DNA of 60,000 nt. Source: Liolophura sinensis. Its lineage: Eukaryota > Mollusca > Polyplacophora > Chitonida > Chitonidae. Positions 22,575-32,200 of this stretch are shown piece by piece (position 1 is the stretch's first letter; each line of letters starts with the position of its first letter). The notes beneath the pieces are model-generated. The model was not told the DNA's origin. It searched no databases and worked only from the letters and a program-made list of their open reading frames with translations. Where the stretch lies: NCBI RefSeq assembly GCF_032854445.1, contig NC_088304.1, positions 25,991,704-26,051,703 of the forward strand. Reading direction: 5' to 3'. Made by a program: the position numbers and the translations under genes.

Positions 22575-22638
22575 CTGTGTCTTTGGAAAACAGCAAAGTG
22601 TGAGTGTGGAGTCGATCTGCTGGCGACCCCTTATATAC
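22575..22638 (-). promoter_or_regulatory. Candidate TATA promoter and first non-coding exon on the minus strand
   Basis: On the minus strand AGTATATAAGGGG (TATA at 22638-22631) is followed about 30 bases later by CGACTCCACACTCACACTTT and then a good donor, CCAAAGACACAG|gtatgtatg, with the exon ending at 22575. No ATG lies between, so if spliced to the acceptor before SLC22 copy A exon 1 (8426) the first ATG would be MELEN. Same strand and no other gene in between. Inference only. Confidence 0.45.
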
Positions 22639-23333
22639 TACTGTCCTAAGTTTTACAGTCAGGGCAAGCTAGGGCACATGAACCAACCTCGCCATCAACA
22701 CACATGAAGCACGATATCCACTGGTCACGGTTGACTGAGCGTTAAGCAAAGTTTGCTAGGCTCCTCCTCACACAGATAATCATCGATGGCGAAATGATCA
22801 CACTCAGTCTAAATAAGACTATGTAGCTTAGATGTTCAACTCTATTTTCCGATTTCAAAGCATGGTCATCAGCTAAGGCCGCCGGGAAAGGTATTTTAAC
22901 ACCTATACCGTCTCCCCTCCTCAGTTGTCCGAGTTCACTGGTACCTGCTTGGGTTTATAGTTCAGCCTGGTGCTGAAGCATACATCTTCCTGGCCCAGTT
23001 ATGGCAGAAAATAGTAAATCTGTATCGCTGGATACATGTGTTTGACCCAGCCGAAAATATATCCCTACCACCTACCGGTACCCCTTGATTTTACTGTTCT
23101 GCGTTCAGTGAACTGTTGCTAAGTACACATGATTTTTCCTACCAAGATGCGTTCCTCCTATAGTCCTTTTTTTACTATTTAAAGGTGTGCGGATACTGTA
23201 AGCGTCACCCCTCCCCTCCCCCCCAACTTCCAGTTTGATATGTGTTATGTAAACGACTACCGTCAGCTTCTAAATTTATCTTGCCACTGTTTACATATAC
23301 TGAGTTCAGGGCCTGCTGTCTGCCTCTGCCTTA

Positions 23334-23428
23334 GAATGTTCCAGAATACCCTCAGTTCGGGGCCTGTTTGTTCACAACAAGTGTTCAGGAATTTTCTTAT
23401 TCTAGAAAATTCCACCAGTCTATATAAG
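23334..23428 (+). promoter_or_regulatory. Heat-shock-element cluster with TATA box
   Basis: Three perfect three-box heat-shock elements: GAATGTTCCAGAA (23334-23346), TTCAGGAATTTTC (23384-23396) and TTCTAGAAAATTC (23400-23412), followed 9 bp later by TATATAAG (23421-23428). This is the layout of a heat-inducible promoter firing rightward. No heat-shock gene follows; the next 400 bp have no convincing coding sequence, so it may drive an LTR or a non-coding transcript. Confidence 0.55.
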
Positions 23429-23977
23429 ACATACGAAAGCAGGTCAAAAGAGGAGAAAGTAGAATTATTGAGAGTTTTGGATGCTTTCGCTGCGTGTTAC
23501 TTTAGTGGGTATTTTGTGCTGAATTTTGGTGTCTTTATAGCCTTTGGCTTTGTTATATCCTATCTCCACCGAGCACTTGTTCAGTCTGAAACTTGTATAT
23601 GTAATTTGTGCTCTTGCGTACACAGTGCTTATTAGTACAGGGACCCTGTCTGTGGAATGTTGTGTATATTTCGTAATACACTCAGTTATACTGTGTCATC
23701 TCTTTATAATACAGACAGTTTGGGTCGTAACATATGTGAAAATCGTTTGTATGAGCAACTCACCTTTTGTGAACGTGGTCATGTTGATGTTATCTGAAAC
23801 TATAAGATGTACTAACAGCCAGAAGGCATGCTAATCCAAAAATATATAGTAAGTTCTTATACCGTAGACAAAGAATTTTGGTATCCACCTTACCAGTGAA
23901 GCTTAAAATTCTGACATATGCAAGTCCATGTCTTTCCATTTAAAGACGCCACAATGTTTGTGTATGATTTCATCATC

Positions 23978-24192
23978 AGCTTTGTACCAATGCGGTGGCT
24001 GTGAGTTCAAGTCCAGCTCATGTTGGCTTCCTCTCCGGCCGTAAGTGGGAAGGTCTTGCCAGCAACTTGCGAATGGTCGTGGGTATCCCCCGGGCTCTGT
24101 CCTGTTTCCTCCCACCATAATGCTGGCCGTTGTCGTATAAGTGAAATATTCTTGAGCACGGCGTAAAACACCAATCAAATAAACAAACAAAT
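23978..24192 (+). mobile_element. SINE family 1, nearly full length
   Basis: GTGAGTTCAAGTCCAGCTCA (B box) through CTGGCCGTTGTCGTATAAGT to CACCAATCAAATAAACAAAC; the first ~70 bp of the head are missing. Confidence 0.85.
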
Positions 24193-24413
24193 CATAAGCT
24201 TTGTCGCTCATATATCTAACAAGCAAGACCTGGGCCATTGATGCAGTTTTCTGATCAAGTTGAACAACATTTGTCAGTGTTTAAAGACCGGGTTTCATGA
24301 GGGCTTTATATAGCATTAGGATGGCCCTAGATTGCACATGGAAAGTAAGTCTTTTGTCCGCATGTAAAAATTAACTACAAGTCCAGAAAAAAAAAGAAAA
24401 GGAAACTAGTTTA

Positions 24414-25140
24414 GGAAGAATATATGGTCCATATACTACATTCCCACTGACTAATTTACACGTGTCGCCTATAGGGGTAGTACCAAAATCAGATGTGGGG
24501 TCTGGGAGATTAATTAGCCATCTTTCATACCTATCAGACAATAGTATCAACTCATTTATGGATCCCAACACGTGTTCAGTCACATACTCATCAATCGATC
24601 AAGTGATAGAAATGATAGCAGCACTTGGGCAAGGGACAGAACTCACGAAGCTTGACATACTTTCTGCATTTCGTTTGATACCAGCCTATCCCAGTGATTT
24701 TGAATTATTAGGCCTAAAATTTAAAGGCAAATATTCCACTGACAAGTGTCTCCCCATTGGTTGAGTTATTTCCTGTAGTATTTTTGAGAGTTTTTCCACT
24801 TTTCTACATTGGCTTACAGTTCAGCAGTCCCAACTTCAAACAACAGACCACTATCCGGTCGATTTCATTTTTGCTGGCAGAAAAGGAACCAACACATGAG
24901 CTACGTTAATGGAGAATTTTACCAAGATTTGTGTGTACCCATAAAAAACAGAAGGTCCAACAACCAGACTGAAATGTTTAGGACTCATAAAAGGCACTGT
25001 GTTGAAGACTGTCAGCATACCAGCTGACATATTACATGAAAACTGTCGGCATTTTACATAGTTTTCTGGCGAGAAAGAAAGTCACCTTAAGGCAGGCACA
25101 ATCATTCATGGGAATTTAGAGGGATACAAGTAAGCCCCAT
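24414..25140 (+). pseudogene. Decayed DIRS-type retroelement reverse transcriptase
   Basis: Reading GRIYGPYTTFPLTNLHVSPI then GVVPKSDVGSGRLISHLSY, SINSFMDPN and LTKLDILSAFRLIP is reverse transcriptase of the kind carried by tyrosine-recombinase (DIRS-like) retroelements. The frame continues past a TGA at 24,763 through SCSIFESFSTFLHWL, then a degraded active-site box read YPVD where the family has Y-x-D-D, then FIFAGRKG and a stop; further on (about 25,070-25,115) FLARKKVTLRQAQSFMG is still recognisable after a frame change. No recombinase, gag or terminal repeats found nearby. A dead fragment. Confidence 0.75.
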
Positions 25141-25226
25141 CACAACATTCGAATTAACCACAAAATGCAACACGATTTGCAGATATGGCTGAGATTTGTC
25201 ACTGAATTTAATGGTACAGTTTTTTC

Positions 25227-25306
25227 CTGATCACATGTGGACTTCTAACTCATGCTGGCTTCCTCTCCGGCCGTGCGTGGGAAGGTCTGCCATCAACCTA
25301 CTGTTT
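25227..25306 (+). mobile_element. SINE family 1, short internal fragment
   Basis: TGCTGGCTTCCTCTCCGGCC followed by GTGCGTGGGAAGGTCTGCC; both ends missing. Confidence 0.7.
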
Positions 25307-25309
25307 ATT

Positions 25310-25965
25310 CAAGGCGGGCTCAAACCCTCAAGGCGGGGATACAGATATTTCGCTTATTTGTCGGGAAATGCGAGAGATCCCCGACCCTGACCCCTACCCC
25401 TTTTTTAAAACGTGAGCAAAAAGGGATTGTCATGTTTACAACAATATTTTTTCACTATACGGGTGGGAATACAAAGAGGAAATCAAGCTGATTTGCACCT
25501 GGTAGATGTGTTAAGGTTTTTAACTTTTCCCCTATACATGTACCATGTGCCAGTAAGTAAACGAAGTATTAAATATACACGTTGGAAAACAAATACAAGT
25601 GAAGCAAAATGAAATGCAGGATATTATGGTAAAGTGAGATTTACAAACCACAGGAGGTTTTACCCATTACGCCACACCCACTGTTAGAGAAGCTCTTGGA
25701 TGTGCATTGACAGACAAAGTAATACATGGAAATCCTGCATTGGGCATGTATAAATCTCGCCTTGTAGGATTTGTTAGCCACTGTGTGGTATTTCACAATT
25801 TATATCAACCTCAACTTCACAATTTACAATACTGCAAAAACTAGTGTATCAAGTTTACAGTATTAAACACCTTTAATCTAAGTTGCCCAACTTTTACAAT
25901 GCGTATAATTCTTTTAAGAACACAGTGTCAAGAATCTCTGCTTCGTAAGTGTGCCTAACGTCACG
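25310..25965. other. No gene seen
   Basis: Possibly the decayed remainder of the neighbouring retroelement; no motif read with confidence. Confidence 0.4.
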
Positions 25966-25969
25966 TAAC

Positions 25970-26475
25970 ATTGAGCTAGAGGGGATAACATGCATCGTAT
26001 TGAATTAGATCACCAAATTAGATTGGATATATAAACAGGTACAATCAAAGCTCAACAAAAAGACCTATTTTGATTATCCAAAACTTCTAAACTAGCATGG
26101 TACGAGATTTGTATCTATGCATCAAAACAGACATTAGCATACCAGACGTCAACCAAAACATGGGCGTTTCGGATCAAAAATCGCAAGACCAATTCCCAAA
26201 ACGATGAGAACAATCCGAGGGCATTCCCTACACCTGTCCATCTTCATTAAAAACTCCTGACTTAATTAAGGGTACCTCGTGTTGAGCAGAAATATTGCCA
26301 AAATACGTAAACGTTGGAATACATGTATGTCTTTCACTTTACATACTTTCTTAGTTCTTAGTAGTGGTTTGTGTTGTCTTCATATAGTGGCCGTGTAATT
26401 ATTAACATGTAACGTTCGTTTTGAATGACGGCTGGTATACGAATGATTGTTTTGACGCCCAGATTCCACCAGTAA
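25970..26475 (+). repeat. Interspersed repeat R1, rearranged copy
   Basis: Plus-strand blocks to AACTAGCATGGTACGAGATT, then an inverted stretch (26,110-26,215, complement of the TTTTGGGAATTGGCCTTGCG to GATATACGAATGTC region), then about 110 bp of other sequence, then the same region again in plus orientation (26,330-26,475). A further upstream-module fragment is at 26,690-26,760. Confidence 0.6.
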
Positions 26476-26479
26476 AGTT

Positions 26480-27700
26480 CCCAGGAATTTCTTCCAAAGG
26501 TGAAATCTTGGTTTTGCATCTAACATTATGTGTAGAGTTTACAACAAAATACAGTTGATTGCATATAAGTTCAAGAGGAAAATTGACCAAGTACAATTTT
26601 TGAGGAAGTTTTGTGCCTGGTCTTTAATAAGAACTTGCGAAATATAAAACACAGCGTTTAGAGACTAAAACAAGAGAAGTGACGATATTTTGGTCTATGC
26701 CATTTGTCAATTTACCTCAGTTAGAGTGTTCTTCTAACTGTTCATATAAATGCGAAGCGTTTTTCGGGTGATCCAGCAATAGTTGCCTATCATTTTTGAC
26801 AGTATGTATTTTTTATCTTTAGCGACAAAAGAGTTCGATCTCGAAACTTTCGTACTGTCTTTAAAAAGAAACTTGCACTCAATGGGCCAATATTGTGATC
26901 TTCATTTCAACTTTAAATCATAGCTTGATCTGTGGCGCTGTACAACGTGTTATCCTGTGTCTAATTTCGCCTAAGCTTTTGGTAGGAGGTATATGATCAT
27001 AACGTAACGCTGTCTTTATGAACAGTTGGAATAAAAGCGTGTCTGAATGCCCTTACACCCTGTCCTACTTTATAGCAGGATAATTAATGTGTTTAACAAT
27101 AATTTTTGACTGTTTCATGGGAAAGTGCTGCGGATTACATGCTAGATTTGACATGTCAAATATTAAAAACACATTTCGCCCTGACTTGATAACTATTTCT
27201 TCACTATTTCTAAACTTACAGGTAACTATATTCCGTTAAAAGGGTGTATCCTTTAAGAGACTGTGATGCTCATTTTGTAAACAACGTTGATGTTTGGAAA
27301 ACCAATATTGGATACCTTTTGACCAGTTGATGACATGAACTTGTGATTTGGCTCATCGCTTGCTAATGTTCAACTGATATATGGTTATAATTTATGCATA
27401 TGCCAAATTCACCATAGCTATTATTTACTGCAGTGTCATAGCACTGATCAAGAAAACTTTCAGAAAGTGATTAAATGTTTAGGTTATGAGCATGACAAAG
27501 CCTCTAATTCGCCCATAAATGGAAAATGCAAAAATATGGTAACCGGCAAGCAAATGGTGTCCTAGGTGATGACACTCTCTTGAGGTGTTTTAAAAACTCT
27601 ACAATCAGATACACCCAGATACACAACGTCATAGTAAGCTATGTTGATACAATCCTCAGCAAGTTTTTAACTCTCCCTTCACTTTTATGTTTCATTTACC
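26480..27700. other. No gene seen
   Basis: Intergenic sequence with one R1 upstream-module fragment at 26,690-26,760 (TTGTCAATTTACCTCAGTTA). Nothing else recognised. Confidence 0.5.
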
Positions 27701-27710
27701 ACTTAGACAA

Positions 27711-27832
27711 CATGTAGGTTTCCTGTTTCATGTAGGCTTCTTGCTACATGTTGGTTTCCTGTTACATGTAGGTTTCCTGTTTCATGTATGTTTTCTGCTT
27801 GATGTAAGTTTCTTGTTTCATGTAGGTTTTCG
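27711..27832 (+). repeat. 18-bp tandem repeat
   Basis: About seven units of CATGTAGGTTTCCTGTTT and variants. Confidence 0.85.
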
Positions 27833-27987
27833 ATCAAGTGGCATGTCAAAAATGTATTGCCTGATCGGTCAGTCAACAAGACATGAGAAGATAATAATTC
27901 CACTCGTTCCCTGAATTTGGTAAAAAGTCGGAAGAGAACCAGGTTTAGAATCAGTCGGAAGAGACGAGTAGCCACTGAATGGCAAAC

Positions 27988-28035
27988 ATCATGAATTTTA
28001 CGTAAGACACCAATCAAATAAATAAATAAATAACT
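27988..28035 (+). mobile_element. SINE family 1 tail fragment
   Basis: CGTAAGACACCAATCAAATA followed by AAATA repeats, just past the sulfotransferase 3' end. Confidence 0.6.
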
Positions 28036-28170
28036 AAAGGAAGTGCTGACTAATATCTCCACCGTGGTACATGCACTCCACACAGGCTGCAAAATGTCAT
28101 GAGTTATAACAGTTATATTGCTGGAACAGACAGTACGCGTAGTAATGTTTAAAAAAATGGATAATAATTT

Positions 28171-29292
28171 TCATATTTCTGGCAAGAAAAATGAAAACAA
28201 TTCTTTAGGTTCTTTCTCGTATCCAAACAATTTAAAATCCAAGTCGTAAATGTTCTGAAGTTTACGCATTTGAGAGAGTGATAAAGCGGTGTAGACCTTT
28301 GTCATCCCTTGTACTTTCTGTTGTTTCATGCTTACATTTTCATATTTTCTAAATGTATTTAGGACAATGTTGTTGAATGTTCTCATCGTGTGTGGCAGTG
28401 GTGAGTTCTTCAAATTAACTTTCAGAGTTTCGCTCCAGGGTAAATAACCCTGTAATTGAAAAGCTGTCCACATTCTTCGCATTAATTGTTTTTCTGTCAC
28501 ACATCCACCTCGCAAAGCTTGTCCCCAGAATGCTTCAATGCGTTGTGATATAGTACGGCTAACACTGGCCACCCGGGAAAAGCTTTCGTTGAAATATTTC
28601 TCTATCCCAAACTGTTGGAAGATAAAATCTCTGTCGCTTGCAAATGTCTCTTGTTTTCCGATATACCTATAAGGGATGTGACACGGCAGACACACTTTTG
28701 AAATCGGCAACCAGTGATCGTCGTAAAACCACATTGTTCCATTTGAGTTTTCTCCTACGTGGATGACGTAGTTTATAAACTCTTTAAAAGTGACATCATG
28801 CCCGCAACGCCTTGACAGTGTTGTTGCATTTTCCCGGTAATATTTGACTATATGTCTTCCTACACCACTCCAATGATCTGGCAGAAGAAATTTATCGATG
28901 TAAGCGGAGAAAAGTCGTGAGTAAGGATTGCGCACGATGAGAAGAGTTTTCTGCTCAGACATGTAGCTCGCCATGTCCACGACGCTGGAAAACCCGCAGA
29001 GATTCTGGATAGAAGCAGAATGAATTTGTCGAAATCCTATCTGTGATATGGTCGATGAGTTATCTCCCCTCGCTCTATTTTGGAGAACGTAGAAGACCTT
29101 TTTCCAGAAGGTGCATCCAGCTTTGGGAACGTAACACCAGCTGAGTCCCAGCTCACGGTTCTCAACGACGTGACCACACAGATTACCATATTTTTCCCTT
29201 CGCGAAAGATTTTGGCACGCTTTATGTAAGAGATGGTACCTCTGATCAAATCGCTCCTTGGGGTTTTTGCGTTTATCTCTTTCAGGCTGAAC
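28171..29292 (-). CDS. Sulfotransferase exon 3 (catalytic domain)
   Basis: 1,122 nt, acceptor CTTTCCAG, stop at 28171-28173. Starts VQPERDKRKNPKERFDQRY in phase 0 and holds both PAPS motifs and the whole luminal domain to ..KELFSFFLPEI. The open frame upstream of the first ATG-like codon carries the 5'-PAPS loop, so annotating it from the internal ATG alone would lose an essential motif. Confidence 0.9.
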   Translation of the reverse strand, partial: VQPERDKRKNPKERFDQRYHLLHKACQNLSRREKYGNLCGHVVENRELGLSWCYVPKAGCTFWKKVFYVLQNRARGDNSSTISQIGFRQIHSASIQNLCGFSSVVDMASYMSEQKTLLIVRNPYSRLFSAYIDKFLLPDHWSGVGRHIVKYYRENATTLSRRCGHDVTFKEFINYVIHVGENSNGTMWFYDDHWLPISKVCLPCHIPYRYIGKQETFASDRDFIFQQFGIEKYFNESFSRVASVSRTISQRIEAFWGQALRGGCVTEKQLMRRMWTAFQLQGYLPWSETLKVNLKNSPLPHTMRTFNNIVLNTFRKYENVSMKQQKVQGMTKVYTALSLSQMRKLQNIYDLDFKLFGYEKEPKELFSFFLPEI

Positions 29293-32200
29293 CTGGAAAG
29301 ATTTTAAAAAATGACATAATTAAAGACGTACAGCATAGAGAGTAAAACCAGAACACCGACAACAGTGTGATTCCTGGCGAACGGTCATACTTAGCTCGTG
29401 AAATTCGGCCTCTTGTCAAATTACCACCGTCAGGGTTTTATTCTAAGTGTTGATGTGAATGCAGAAATAGTACCTAATAACAGGCCCTCTACCACCATGG
29501 CTTAAGCAGAGGTAGGATGAAATGTAGTGATATTAACTGCAATTTATTAGAGGTCACTGGTCTGAAATTACTCAAAATACTGTGTTGTCATCACGTTTAA
29601 CATACAATAACATCAAAAAAATGCAAAGCGGCCAGGTCTCGGGGATGCTTAGTTCACCAGCAGAATTCTGGTTTATGCAGAAATGCAAAATAATCAAAGA
29701 CTAGGTATTCGGGACGAGGCACTTGATAAACAAGGCGCTGTTTATCTTCGGTAAGCTACATATTCAGTATATCACTGACTTGCCCTTTGGTTAGATTCTT
29801 AGGCTAGCTAGCCTCCAGCGCCCTCAACAGTCTAACTTCATTAAGTCCTTAACGAAAGTATGCCATCTAGCCTCATCTATCGACCATTGCATCTTGCAGG
29901 GAACCGACAAATTCTCATTTCACCGCAAATTCGGATTAGATTACAAGCAGAAATAAAAGCACTTCGATTAACCTGATTGGATAAAATAATGTATCAGAGT
30001 TCCCGAGCTAATCATGAAAAACCGCAAAAAATAAACGCTAACCATTTTGACATCCGAAAATTTTGTCAATGTCCTCGTCCTTTTCCTCCAACTATTACAA
30101 CTTATTTGGGATATTCTCCTCAAAACCCAGGCTGTCTTACAGATATGCAACCATAATACCTCTTCTATGATCTTTGCAATACCCAAACTGGACCACTAAC
30201 TTCATGAGAGGGAGATTTGCGATTTTCTTGCAAAGTTTTCTCTCTCCTGAATTAGCAAATTCGGATTTCAATGACACCACGTAAACGACGATGAAATTTT
30301 TCCCCACCGGTTCATCTGGTACTCTAAAACGCTTTGGAACGCTCAAGGTATAACCCTAGGTTATTTTTATTAAATGTTACGCTACAGTGAATATTGCATA
30401 CTTACTATACAGGAGTTAGAAAACACGTCTTCCTTTACCAGTGTTAATTCTAGAAAAGAGAGAACGTATCTGTATAAATCAATATAACAGGACATTACGA
30501 TCAGATAGAACATTGCTGGCAATGAACACAGCAAGATTTTAGAGTAATACATGAGAGTATAGATACACAGGTCAGGACATTAACAGAAGACAAAATATCG
30601 CTGCAAAGAAAGTCGAAAGTAAAGCAAGCATAACGACATACTCATCGCCTAGTGGAGCAATGCATTAAAGATAGAGGGTAGCAAAAGTTGATAAAAATGA
30701 CAACACGAACTGAGAGAACAGGGGAGAAAAGAAAGTACACCACAGTAAAGGATTAGGAACAGGACAGCAAAATACAACAGAACACGACAGAACGTTACAG
30801 AAGAGTTTGACGGAATAGACAGGTAAAAGGAATGTAAAAGTACACTCTCCACGACTGCACAAGCAGATTCACGGCGAACATGACAGTAGGGTTTAACAGG
30901 GGTGGGGGGGGGGGGAGTAGACAGTGCTGGACAGCACAAGCTGAAATATTACGAACGCGAAAGTAGAGTTAAACAGAACAGGCAGGTGAAAGTAGATAGT
31001 ACACGGCTGCACAAGCTGATACATGACCAATGTGACAGAGGGATTTGACAGAACAGGCAGGTAAAAGTAGAAAGTACAGCACAGCACCAACTGATACATG
31101 ACGAACATGACAGCAGGGTTTGAGAGAACAGGCAGGTAAAAGTAGACAGTACACGACATACAAGCTGATGTATGGCTAACATGACAGCACGGTTTGAGAG
31201 AACACACAGGTAAAAGTAGACAGTACACGACATACAATTTGATGTATGGCTAACATGACAATAAGGTTTGACAGAACAGGAACATAAAAGTAGACAGTAC
31301 ACGGCACACAAGTTGGTACATGGCGAACATAAGAAGGGTTTGACTGAACAGGCAGGTGAAAGTAGACAGTACACGACAGCACAAGCTGACACAAGCTAAT
31401 GTATGGCGAACTTGACAGTAGGTTTAGACGGAACAGGCAGGCAAAGGTACACAGTAAAATGATAAAAATGACAACAAGGACCGAGAGAATACGGGAGAAT
31501 AAAAAAAAACACTACAGTAAAGGATTAGGAACAGGACAGCAAAATACAACAGAACGTGACAGAAGAGTTTGACGGAATAGACAGGTAAAAGTAGACAGTA
31601 CACGACGTACAAGCTGATGTATGGCAAACATGACAGTAGGGTTTGACGAGAAACACAGGCAAGGATAGACTGAAGACGACAGCACAAGCTGATACATGAC
31701 GAACGAGACAGTAGGGTTTCACAAAATAAGCAGGTAAAAGTAGACAGTACACGACGTACAAGCTGATGTATGGCAAACATGACAATAAGGTTTGACAGAA
31801 CAGGAACATAAAAGTAGAAAGTACAGGACAGCACAAGCTGATACATGACGAACATGACAGTAGGGTTTGACAGAACAGGCAGGGGAAAGTAGATAGTAGA
31901 GGACAGCACCATCTGATACATGAAGAACATGACAGTAGGGTTTGACAGAAATGACATGTAAAAGTCGACAGTACACGACAAGACAGGACACATGGCGAAC
32001 ATAACAGCAGGGTTTGACAAACAGGCAAGCAAGAGAATACAGTACACGACAGCACAAGCTGATACATGGCGAACATGACAGCAGGGTTTGAGAGAACAGG
32101 CAGATAAAAGTAGATAGTGCATGATAGTACATGCCGATACAGGGCAAACATGACAGTACAGTAGACAGTACACGACAGCACAAGCCGATACATGACGAAC

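Noticed and set aside
23240-23635. 131-codon open frame around the heat-shock elements
   Set aside because: It runs through the TATA box and promoter-like elements and has no recognisable domain.
30137-30346. 69-codon minus-strand frame between sulfotransferase exons 2 and 3
   Set aside because: Considered as a missing exon, but its phase does not fit exon 2 or 3 and no donor matches; no motif recognised.
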